Notes under the pieces: generated by a model
Seen by the model: only the letters and a program-made list of their open reading frames with translations
Databases searched by the model: none
Told to the model about the DNA's origin: nothing
Part shown: piece after piece, positions 38,201 to 50,200 of the stretch
How positions within the stretch are numbered: the first letter of the stretch is position 1
Layout of the letters: each line of letters begins with the position of its first letter
Source: Heligmosomoides polygyrus polygyrus
Taxonomy: Eukaryota; Nematoda; Chromadorea; Rhabditida; Heligmosomidae
Reading direction: 5' to 3'
NCBI GenBank assembly: GCA_947396885.1
Contig: OX377205.1
Location: 98,996,428-99,060,427, forward strand
DNA length: 64,000 bases
Made by a program: the position numbers and the translations under genes

Positions 38201-41200
38201 ATCAAAGTGGATGTGTTCGCAGTGGAAACGAGCATCATACTGTATAAGCTGCAGACTTTGAGATTTCTCTTAAAATAATAAAAATATTTTTTTGCAAAAA
38301 AAAATGAAAAATTGGTCAGCTTTCTTCGAAGTGTTATAGCTCAGCTGCCCAATAATTGAACAAATTGGTCGAAAATTTATAAAATTCCCCTTTTCTAACA
38401 AAAATAGCGCTTTGAAACCTATATTAATGTGCTGAAACACGGCTATTTTTATTGTCAAAAGGGGAGATTGCGCCATGTCCTCATTTAAGACGATGTAATT
38501 TTTAAGCGATCGATAACAAACAGTCCGTTAACCTGCCAGAATGAGTGATAATTTTATTTTAATGTAATAATTTGCGTAATAATTTGTTTAATAACGAGTA
38601 TGATATTTTTATAATAGTTTTTTTTGAGAAAAATCATGAGTTAAATTTTGTTTAGATGCACAACAAGGCAATTCAGTGCATTCAACTACGAGATTGCGCC
38701 ATGCACTCGAAAAGCCGTCGCGATTTTTGATTGATTGATAGGTTGAATCCTGCTCGCATGAAGAAACATCAAAGTGAAAATATGCGTGTTCTCTGCAATT
38801 GTATTTGTTTTATTGTTTACAGATGTGTGAAATTCCATGCAGCCAAAAATTTTGCTATCCGTGGAATTAACATCGTCACGTCTTTTTTCGAGATTGTGTA
38901 GGATGACTGCAAAAAAAAAAAGAACAATAAGCTAATTACGGATAACTAAAGAAATATAGAGACCTTTTAAAAATAAAATATTAAAGTAAAAAATTAATAT
39001 AAAACAAGTTTAATAATTAATGATATTTAAATTGGAAGAGGTGCTTACCTAACTGACGAGCCTTGAGTATCATTTTTTAAAATTAAATTCTCGCCTTGAG
39101 TTATAAGGCGAAACGAGTATTTTACAAACTGAACTTTGTGTTCGTTTTCATTTGGACGAAGGCATGGCGCAATCTCTTCTTTTGCCACCTAAAATGGCCG
39201 TCTTTCCGCCCTTTAAATAATCTTCCAACCACCACATCTTTTCCTCGTGAACCTTTTATGAAAATTGAAACAACTTGTTCAATTATTGGGTAGGTGAATT
39301 AAAAATTTAAAAAAGTCGTACTAAAATTCACTTTAAGAAAAATTACTCCAAACATTTTGCAGAGTATCTAATTTAGTGTGGAAGGAAGTCGTTTAGATCT
39401 GTTGAATTGGAAGACGCTCAGTTTGATTCCAAAAGCTGGCTAGGCTTATTTGTAGGAGTGTCAATTTTGACGTGAAAATTGTATACTTTGATTCCAGGCA
39501 CTTACTTTTAAAATGCGCCCATACAATAACAAGCTCTTGAAGCTTACGCGCGTCTGCTCCCAAGAACGAAGGGCTTTCGCGTCTCGAGAAGTCTCCAGAA
39601 GATTCCGAGTTGATCCGACGGAACTCAGCAATAACAAAGTCACCTACACCCTGTTTTCGTAAACAACGCAATCAATTTGACGACATCGGAGCCGGCCAGA
39701 AATAACTATTTGTTCAGGTGGGGAAGGAAAGCACGTGAGCCAGCGGTGTTGGTCTGAGAATGTCTGAATGCCGTTACTAAGCAAGAGTCGTTGGTTCAGT
39801 TGAGGTCCGTTTTCCTCGGTACACAACACAAACACGAGTGGTAGATTGCCGTTTACCTCAAACTTGGGTAATTAAACCAAACAGCATGTCTATGAATGCA
39901 TTACATACGAGGTCATCTAAAAATTAATCCTACAAAAGGTAGTATGAAGAAGCAAGAGTCGGTGGTTCAGCTTATGTCCGTTTTCCTCGGTACACAGCAC
40001 AAACACAAGTCTAGACACCATTCCCTCTAACTTGGGTAACTAAACCAAAACTGCACGATTATAAATGCATTACACACGAGATCATCTAAAAATTAATCCT
40101 GCAAAATCTAGTATGATGGAGCAAGGGTCGGTGGTCCTGTTTAGTCTGTTTTCCTCGGTACACAACACAAACACAAGTTGCAGACACCATATACCTCAAA
40201 CTTGGGTAAATAAACCAAAACTGCATGACTATAAATACATTACATTCAAGTGCATCTAAGAATTCATCCTACAAAAAGCTAATATGAAGAATAAATAAAA
40301 AGGAACAATGAGAAGACCCCATGTGAATTTTTCCACGACTCTTTTATAAGGAGTTTTTGTCTGCATAGAGAGTTTATTGATTCATGAGTTTATTGATTAA
40401 TTTTTACCTAACTACACTGGCAAAGTAGCGAAATAATAAGGATATAAAATGTTTGTTTCGCCATTATCTGTAGTCTTATGCTCCGTATTTTGAAGCGCAG
40501 ATGAAGTATGACGACGTTTCAGGTCTCACTGCCACACTACACGTCTACGAAGTTCCTCTCCGACGCCGTGAAACGCTACATTCAGTTCCTGCTCCTCAAA
40601 CAAACCTATTCGGATCAGTTCCTCACGCCGTGCTACGACTTCGACATCGTCTGGCACACCCATCAGGTTCGTGCTCTGAAAGAAAAATCCTGCGCTAAAA
40701 GGCATTCTGAGATTCAAGGTCTGAAATCTTCACTGAGGAAGCCACGCGGAAGGGAGTTCCGCAAGCAGAGTGCCGTTACTGAGCCCTACCCTAAGCATAT
40801 AAGCCAGGTTTTGCCAGAAAACAAAAAAAAATGCCCAAAATGGCCAGAAGATCAAAAAAGGAAAACGGAGACTCCGCCCAATCACTATAACCGAAATTGC
40901 TCCAACGACGAATTTTTGTCACTTAGGCCCCGTTTATACTTTCGACGCCGAGCGACGCGACAGCATGTAAAGTGGCCAAATTGATCGATCGCGTCGCCCA
41001 ATCAATATGGCCAGTATACGTGGCGTCGCGTCGCTCGACGTCGAATTATAACGGAGGCCTTACGGAGCAAGCCTCAGCCAGTATTGAGTCGGGTTGCTAA
41101 ATCGGGTGGCTGCTGGTTACATTAAGAAAGCAGTAAAAAGTATTCAAACTCAACAAAAATAGAGTGCATGGCGCATCCCATAGGGCAATTCGTCGAAGAA

Positions 41201-44200
41201 CACTTTCAGGTGCATCCCCACAGCTACCTTCGAGACTGCACAGCGATTTTCGGCTCGCTGTTGAAGCATGACGATACGGTAAACGACCGTACCAAAGGCA
41301 GCAAGCTGCTAAAGGGCGAGGCACTCACCAAGAAGCTCTGGGCCACGCATTTCGAGGAGCCGTTCTGGCGACGAGGATGCATGTTCAGGTGGGCGACCTC
41401 AGTTCGGTGCTCTTTTTTGCTGTTGGAGTAATTACCGTTTATTTTCGTTTTTTGTTTTGTTTTCTTCCCTTCCTGTTGTTTGGTTGATGAATATTCAGAA
41501 GCCCTGTTTTATAGGCACGGCGCACTCCAAAAGAGAGCCACTGTGTTTATTATCTCTAGTCTCCTTGATAGACGACTTTATATTTAGATTTTTTTTTAAA
41601 AGAAAGCGCGACATGTCGTGAATGTAGGCAGCACTTGGAAGCTGAAGTGTGCCAATCAGTCGTAACTAATTAGAGCACCACGCCAGCCAATCAGAGTGAG
41701 CCGACCGCACACGTCCTCGCCGACTGGAAAGCACATGATCAGTTGGCTCGTTCCCACCTCTCAGTGCTGTCCACATTCGCGACTAGCATCACTAAAGGCC
41801 CCACGGAAGCGTTAGAAGCCTCGCTACCACGGCTGCGAGAATCGCTGAAGACAACCTAAGCGGACATCCTAGCTCTTCATACTGAATTGCGATGAAAGAA
41901 CGGAAGCATAGGTCACAACTAGCCAACCCAGGTCAAAGCCCCATGCAGGCCCGGGAAACGCTCAAACGCTCCGCCCGTTCTGCCGGCTTCCTCCTCAGTA
42001 GCCGTTACCACAACTGGTAGTTGAGTGTTCTCTAGAAGACGGCAGAATATCTCTGCAGAGAAACTGCCTTAGATCGCTATGGAGTGCCCAAAACGATTTG
42101 TCTAATTTCCGTGAATGTTTCGGCGGTTTTTCGTCGCTATCTGACAGCACACCGCTGCTGGCATGACGGCTCCAATAGACGTTGACGGACAGGCGACGTG
42201 TATTGCTTTCGGTCTGGCCGTCGCTGTTGGTGATGTGGTGATGAATGAGATGTTGTGACTGGCCACCCGCTCGGCTATTCCCTCTCTCGAAGTTGAGTCC
42301 ACTGAGAGCGGCTGGGGTGGCGCCTCAGGGGTCGCCGCGGTCAGTGCTCATTGAGCAGCAAACATTTGGCGCGAATCGCTTCACGTACTGGGAGAGTTAT
42401 TGCTTCGGAAGAGAATGGACCCTTTATCAAACCGTGCTTGGAAGTGCAGTTGTCCTTCCTACAGCTGTTAGCGCGTACTTGTTTATATATGCATTGAATT
42501 TGCACCCGAAAATGCGCTACAGGGATGTTCGCGCTTTAGTATTGTGGACATTTCTGTTCTGATGTACTTTAGAAAAGGAAGCTGAATCAAATATTAGTCT
42601 GACGTTTTTTCAGAGGCCACAACGCTCCCGCTTTTCTCGGCTTCGAAAATCAAGACCTCTCCAATATCGCCTATGGAGATGTTCATGTTCCATCGATAGC
42701 GCTGAAGGATATTCCGGTGCAACGTGAGCAATTGAGGTGAGAAAGTTCCTGAAAATCGTCTAATATGTGGTCCTTTCCTTCTCCTTGGATCTACTTCTCG
42801 AACTACAATGAAAGACGAAACGTGATCACACTGTTCTAGGCTAAAGTTGAGCTATGGCAACAAGAAAGTGACCACGTTCAATGCAGATTTATCACAGAAA
42901 CAGGTTTGTTCTTTATTTAACTTCTTACAGCTTGAGAGTGACTCCAGCCAACAGAAATAGCACTGTCGCGCGGAATTAGGTAAAAGGTTGCAACCGAACG
43001 CGATGGAGTTCACCTCAAACTTGGGTAATTAAACCTTTATTTTAAATAATACATGAAATACAAACGCACGCTAAGGAAGCAAGACATTAAAAGCATCGAT
43101 TGTAATGCACTATGATGAGACAAGACAATAACATGAATAAATGCGATGATACATAGATGTCCACCCAATATGCAAGGCACTAGACAAGATAAACGAAACA
43201 TATATGCATAGAGTGACATACGAACAAAATATATGAGAGATAGCAAAACATGAGACCAAGACAAAATCGATTGCAACACTAAAAACATGCATGAACACAA
43301 AGGAGTCCATGAGAACAACGAACACAACACATTATGAACACAATAAGAACCAAACCAGACACGCGCAAAAAAGGAAGGGAGAGACCACGACCAAAAAACA
43401 CGCGCAGAACGAAAAACCCTCCTAACGACCCTACCCGGACGCGCACAGCCGCCCGAATGACCGCAGGCCCATGAAGAAGGCTGGAAGCGATGATTCCTAA
43501 GAAGACCCTGAAATTCAGGAAACCCAGAGAAATAGCCCTGGGAAGGAGGAGACCCAGAGCGTGCGCGCGGCAGTCGAGATGGGGCGCGGAATTCGTCAAA
43601 GGAGACGACTTGTCGTCACAGCCAGTTATATTAGTTTATTCGCATTCGGTGCTTCTTTGCGACACCACGACAGACAGGTTACCACGTCTCAACAGTAACG
43701 TCGGAGCTCGAGAGGTGTTCTTCGGCACAAGCGCGGTCAGTCGAACACGAGTTAACTTCCGGTTTATCCACAAATACAGTCGAACGAACTATGCGAATCG
43801 AAACGATGATACCGGAAATATGAGCGAATACAAGAGAGTAAAGGAAGTAATGGATGAAAAGAGACGCTTCGAAGAGATCTGTGGTCTTATGTGCAGTTTT
43901 TCTCGCGCGCCAAATCGTTGGCGCTTTTTTGAACATGGCGCCTCATACAAACGACGATCTACGGCAATCAATCATAACGTGTGATGACTCATACAGCGAG
44001 ATCTTCAACATCCAACACGGTCACCTAATGCATATCAACATAACAACATAGCCACGCAACCACGTACGGCTAACCACGTCGCAACAGTTTTATCCGATGT
44101 CCAGAAGTATTAGTTTGCGCAACCCAATGGTTAGTCGAACACGAGTTAACAAACGGTTCATCAACAAACACCGTCGAACGAACTATGACAATCGAAACGA

Positions 44201-47200
44201 TGAGACCGGAAATACGAGCAATTACAAGAGAGTAATGGACGAGAGTAAATGCTTCAAACAGATCTGCCGCCATATATGCACTTCTTCCCGCGCGCGCCAA
44301 ATCGTTGACGGCCTTTTGAACATCTCGCCTCATAAAAACGATGATCTACGGCAACCAATCATAACGCGTGATGACTCATACAACGCGACCTACAATAACC
44401 AATCAATCATAGGATTACCAATAATGTATATAACGTGGCAACATAACTGGACAGTCACGTTCGACTAACCACGTCGCAACAGTTATATCCGAACTCCAGA
44501 GATATTTCCGGGCACAACCGCAGCGTCAGTCGAACACGTGTTAACTATCGGTTTATCCACAAATACAGTTTAACGAACTATGAGAATCGAAATGATGAGG
44601 CCGGAATAGGACCCATGAGAGCGATGGACAAAAACTGAACGCTTCGAAGAAATCTGCCGCCACATATGCACTTCTTCCCGCGCGTGCCAAATCGTTGGCG
44701 GTCTTTTGAACATCGTGCCTCATTCAAACGGCGATATACGACAACCAATCATAAGGCCCCGTTTATACTTCGTCGCGGCGCGAAGCGATGGCCACGCAAT
44801 GAGGCCAAATTGATCGATCGCGTCGCACAATCAATATGGCCACTATACGTGACGTCGCGTCGCGCCGCGACGAAGTATAAACGGGGCCTAACGTGTGGTT
44901 ACTCATACAGCGACCACCTTCAACATCTAATCATAGGGTAACATAACAACATAGCTACACATCCTACACAACATCACCCAGGCTCTATCATAATATCTTG
45001 CCTAGGATAAAAGCAATGCTAGGGTACCCACCTACTAGACATCGAAACAATTCATTCCGGCGACTGAGGAGTTAGAATGAGCGTGTTATCCAACTTCGGG
45101 ACTAAATGTACCGAAATGACGACGAGTCGTAGAGAGTGAATGGACGAGTTTTTCGTACCGTACACATGCTGTCTTTGGCATATGCGTCAACCAATGACCA
45201 ATGAGAGGTGGGCAAACGCTTACAAACCTTCCTTTCGTTCCATTTTTTACAGTTCTTTCTGAACCGCGTCTTTTTTCGTTACTCATATCTAAATTCATCT
45301 TCGTTGCATGAGGCTTCCCGTGAAAGATTCCTATCAAAAAGTAGGGAAATCGAGTGCAAACAGTAGAAAAACGTGCAAGGATGGTGAAACTATGGACGGA
45401 TTACAGAAAAAAGCGCAATATAAGTGAAAGAAATGTAAAGATGGAGCGTAATTAAGGCTTGTGTGCATTCACCCGATCTCTGTTATTGATTGATGCACTC
45501 ATTGGGTCCTGCAGCAACACCCAGTATACGGTACGAAAAACTCGTCCATCTTCGCGGACAACTCGTAGCTGTTTTGGAACGGTTTAATCGCGAGTTTTTC
45601 GCCAAGCATAACCACAGAGTGAACCGTCAGGGATTCACAGGGATACGTGATTATTCGCTGGCCAATGCGTTTCCCAACCCATTCCAACTGCTGTGTAAAC
45701 AGGTGTAGAAAGGGAAACATGCCACTAGGTCACTGTTAAAGATATGGTTAACCGTGCTACGGGAGCGCCGTGTAATTTTCCAGTTGTTTATCTAGAAGGG
45801 AGAGGACAGACAGCTTATTTTTAGGTAACAAAATCGGGGTTCTCGTTAGTCTGGCAGCCGACGGACGCCTCAACATCGGCGTCTATCGTCAAATTCCCGT
45901 TTGAACGACGTGCATCCAAGGTTCGAGAATGCCGTTTGTGCTACAGCTGGTCTGTACTAAAATATGTTTATTCAGGACCTTCTGGTGGAGCTGGAGGTGT
46001 TCGATAAGATGTTCTTACAACGAAAGGATGTCATACGATTGGTGGGAAAAGTGTCACTCGATCAGGTATGCGAAAAACATGAACAAAGTCGACAATTTTT
46101 TCTGATTAAGGGTGCTGCTATCTTACCTGCCTTCAAAAAATGGTATGGCTTTCAGCTTCTGCCACCGACGAATTCCAAGTCAGCCCATAATGTTGCCGAA
46201 GTCTGCCTTCGATCGAAGGACACCGACAGCGATATGACAGCACGAGTGAATGTGACGATAAGGTAATGATTTTGCAAATTTTAGGCTTACGACACATTCT
46301 CTTCCACCATCCAGCACCCATTTTTGGTATTATAGTGGAGTACGGTAGGTACGGTAGGTAAGGGTGACTAAAGTCATAATCACCGACTTCATCCAAACCG
46401 ATGTGCTCTTCAATAATCTGACACCCTTCTGAAGCGTTTTTAACCGTTGTCTACCGTACACTACCGTAATCAACCGCGATTTCGAATTAGGATGTCAGAT
46501 TCGTGATTAGCACCCCAAATGCGTTATCCTCTTCAGCGTGACGTTGAGCCGTGAGCTGCAGCTGATCGCCGGCGAGTTCATGGAGCACCAGGTCCAGTCG
46601 GACTCGCACCTCTCGTATCTCTGCCAGTGCGCCGCTCTGAACCGAGGCGGTCTTACGCCGACAACGACAGTGCACATCGCCACGCACAGGTATTGATTTA
46701 TTGATTTGTTTATTTATTTACTGCCTATGTAGAGTGCCACTCGTTTACAAACAAAATATCGAGTAGGAGAACATCTAGGAAAACAGCAGTGAAATAAAAT
46801 CGGAGCTCCAAGTTCACACTTAGCACCTGTCGTCTCGTTGATCATCGCCAGCTGTGTCTTTATTCGTCCCTGCCGCGTGCCAGAGTGCTCCAATGGATCC
46901 TCCTCACTCGAGGGACACGAAGAGCGTCATATCGGTCATCCAGGGCTTTCATGAAGATGTCCGACCAACGCGTTGGTGGGCGTCCTGCTGTTCTCTTGAC
47001 ATCCCGCGGAATCCTGTCGGTGACGGCTCCTGTCCTGCGTTTGTCCGCGAAGCGCACTACGTGGTCGGCCCATCTAATTTGCGACGACTTGACCGATGTA
47101 ACAGCGTCAAAAAATAACAGCTTAAGCTTCGTTGTAAAGCGCAATAAGTCAGCAATTGTTTAGTGCTTTAGAAGACGAGATTGCGCCACGCATTCGGAAA

Positions 47201-50200
47201 GCTTGTCGCGATTTCTATTTGTTTGATAGTGTAAATGATGCTTACATGAAGCATCAGAGTGTGGATGTGTTTTTTTCTTCAATTCACGTCTAAATGGAAA
47301 TTTTACAAACCAAACTGGACACTCTTCTAAGCTAAGCTAACTTTGAGACTTTGAAATCAAAGCGAACTCTTCCATATCGAAATGACTTTTTCTATTTTTC
47401 GAGAAAAATAATCAATTAAATTTTGTTTTAAAGCGCAACAAGGCAGCAGTGATATACTAGTGCATTGAAAGTTGGATCGCGCCGTGCATTCGAAAAGCCC
47501 TCCGCGATTTTTAGTTGACTGATAGTGCAAATGCTGCTTACATAAAGTATCGAAGTGAGGAGATGTGTGTTTTTACAATAGTTTCTGTTGCTTTGTCCCC
47601 GTTTACATGTGTAAAACTCCATGCAGGCAGGAATCTTGCTATCAATCGAATAAAAATCGCAACATCTTGTTTAAGAACACGGCGCAATCTCTTTAGCACT
47701 AAAAAATCGCCGTTTTCCTTGTGCTTAAACCAAGCCGTAAACCATATTTTCCTTAAGAAATATATATATTTTTTAATTTTTTTAAATTTCTGACCTGTTC
47801 ACTCATAGGGTATATGAATAAAAACTTGAGAATGGTTACACATTTTCCGGTCGAATTGGACACTTCTAAGCTGGCTTTAAGGCTTTTGAAATGAAAGCGA
47901 AATCTTCCAAATCGAAATGAGCTTCTTCTACGTTAAAATAGAAACTCTCCAAAAAGGTTAGAATAATTTTTTGTTCGAGGAAAATTTTAGTATAACCTTC
48001 TTTGAAGTTTTAATTTACTTCCCACCAAGAGAACACATAGTTTGGAATTTTTCTAATGGTTTGCTGCTTTAGAGAACAGAAAGAGGCTACTTTTTAATGC
48101 CAAAAAAGAGATGCGCCATGCTGTCGTCCAAGACGTTACGATTTTTATTCGATTGATTGACAAAATTTCTACTTGCATGGAGTTTGACACCTGAATCGCG
48201 TCGAGACTTTCGAGTGCATGGCGCGATCTGATATTTTAATACGCTATATGTTTGCTTCTTTGCTATAATTTAAGATAAATTTTAATCTATTGTTTTTCTC
48301 AAGAACATTTGGGGCATGAAATATTTATTATCACAACATACGAACAACAATATCAAATCATTTGAAGTAACCACCCTTTACATCAATTGTCTTTCGCCAA
48401 CGTGCTGGTAAGTCATGGATGCCTTTTCTCCGAAACGTGGCCGGTTGTGATTCGAAAAATGTGAGCAGTGCCTCCTTGACATCCTCTCGGTTCCGTAATT
48501 GCTGGCCGTCCAAATAGCGTTGAAGGCTTGAAAACAAATGATAATCAGAAGGAGCGAGATCTGGTGAGTAAGGTGGATGTGGAAGAGCGGTCCATCCGTA
48601 GTCCGCCAACTCAGCCGCCGTCGCTCTAGCAATATGCGGTCTAGCGTTGTCGTGTTGAAAATACACCTTCACCTGCTCTCTTCGTGTGGTTTGAAGGTGG
48701 GCCCTCAACTTCCTCAGTTGGTTGACGTAAACCTCTGCCGTCACTGTTATCCCTTGGTCCAGCAGCTCCCAGTATTCTACGCCAAGAACGCTCCACCAAA
48801 TGCATAGCATCACCTTCTTCACGTGAAGGTCGGGTTCCGGAACGTCCTCTGCCTCTCCAGTTACGTCAAGCCACTGTGCACGCCGGTGATAATTAGAGTA
48901 GAGTATCCACTTCTCATCCCCGGTGACAAGGTTGTCCAGCCATCCGTGGGTACGTCTGAGGGTAAGGAGAGACGGAGCGACATCGACTCTGCGATCCATG
49001 TCATGTTGTGTCAAGTCGTGTGGTACCCAGCGACCCAATTTCTGCACCTTGCCAGGCGACTTCAATCCTCGAACGACTGGTGAGTGACTAACACCAAGAG
49101 TGCTTGATAGTTCGCGAGCGGTTTGGTATGGCTCCGCTTCCACTCTACTTCGGAGGCCATCCAAATCCAGTGTCATCGGGCGCCCTTCTCGTTCGTTATC
49201 TTCAACGGAGAATTCACCAACTGCAAACGTCAAGAACCACTGGTACACAGTACCTGGAGCAGGAGCACTCTCGTTGTAGACATCCTTCAGGCGACGGTAC
49301 GATTCGTTGGCATTGAGGCCAGATTGATGCAGGAATAACATGACGTGCCGAATATGCGTCTCAGTTGGGATGAATTGCTTAGCCATAATAGCTGACGTTA
49401 ACAACGCAGAAGTAAATGTTAGGAACTGTTTTGTAGCCCTTTCCCTTCTCTATCGATCGATCATTTACGCGTTGATGAATGTGAGAAATTTGGTGGGAAA
49501 ATGCGCTTTCAATTCAGGAGGGATCAAATGTCCGAGAACTTATGCACCAACCTAATAAAATTATTACACGTACTGGGTAGGTAAACTAAAAATTCTCGAA
49601 AAAAGTTTTACCGATTGTTTCTTGAACAAAAACTTTTCCTAATCATCTTACTTAGTTTGTGGTTTGATTTGCCTAAAGCTCATTTCGATTCCGAAGAGTT
49701 CGCTTCGATTTCAAAAATTTTAAAGCTACCTTAGAAGTGTGATCAATTTGGTTGGAAAAGAGTCCAACTCGACGTGACAATTTTACATGCTGGTGAGGGG
49801 GTGGTGGGGTAGCAACCTTGAGGGTAACGTGCAGTGTGTTGTACTTGATCTAGATAAACTATACTTCGCAGGTGGGGTGCATAGTTCATTATAAATCTCC
49901 TTTCTATAAAACCAGTCCGTAGATTCCATAGATGGAGAGAATTTCGCAGCGTTAGCCCTAGTTTATACTTGCGCCGCTACGCGGCGCGGCACCAAGACAG
50001 CCATAGATATCGATTTTTCGCGCCGCTCGGTCGATATCTATCTCAACCATTGTGTCGCGCTGCGCAGCGGCGCAAGTATAAACTAGGGCTTAGGCGAGTG
50101 ATTGCAATCAGAGCTTTCCAAAAAAATTCTTATGAAAATTTCTTAATTGTGCTCTTGGAGGCACAGTTTCTGTTGCAGATCACGCCAAGCTATGTGCTTT

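Noticed and set aside
43490..44468. ORFs in the 394-bp tandem repeat as a repeated protein
   Set aside because: The frame is not kept between units and indels shift it; the similarity is at DNA level only.
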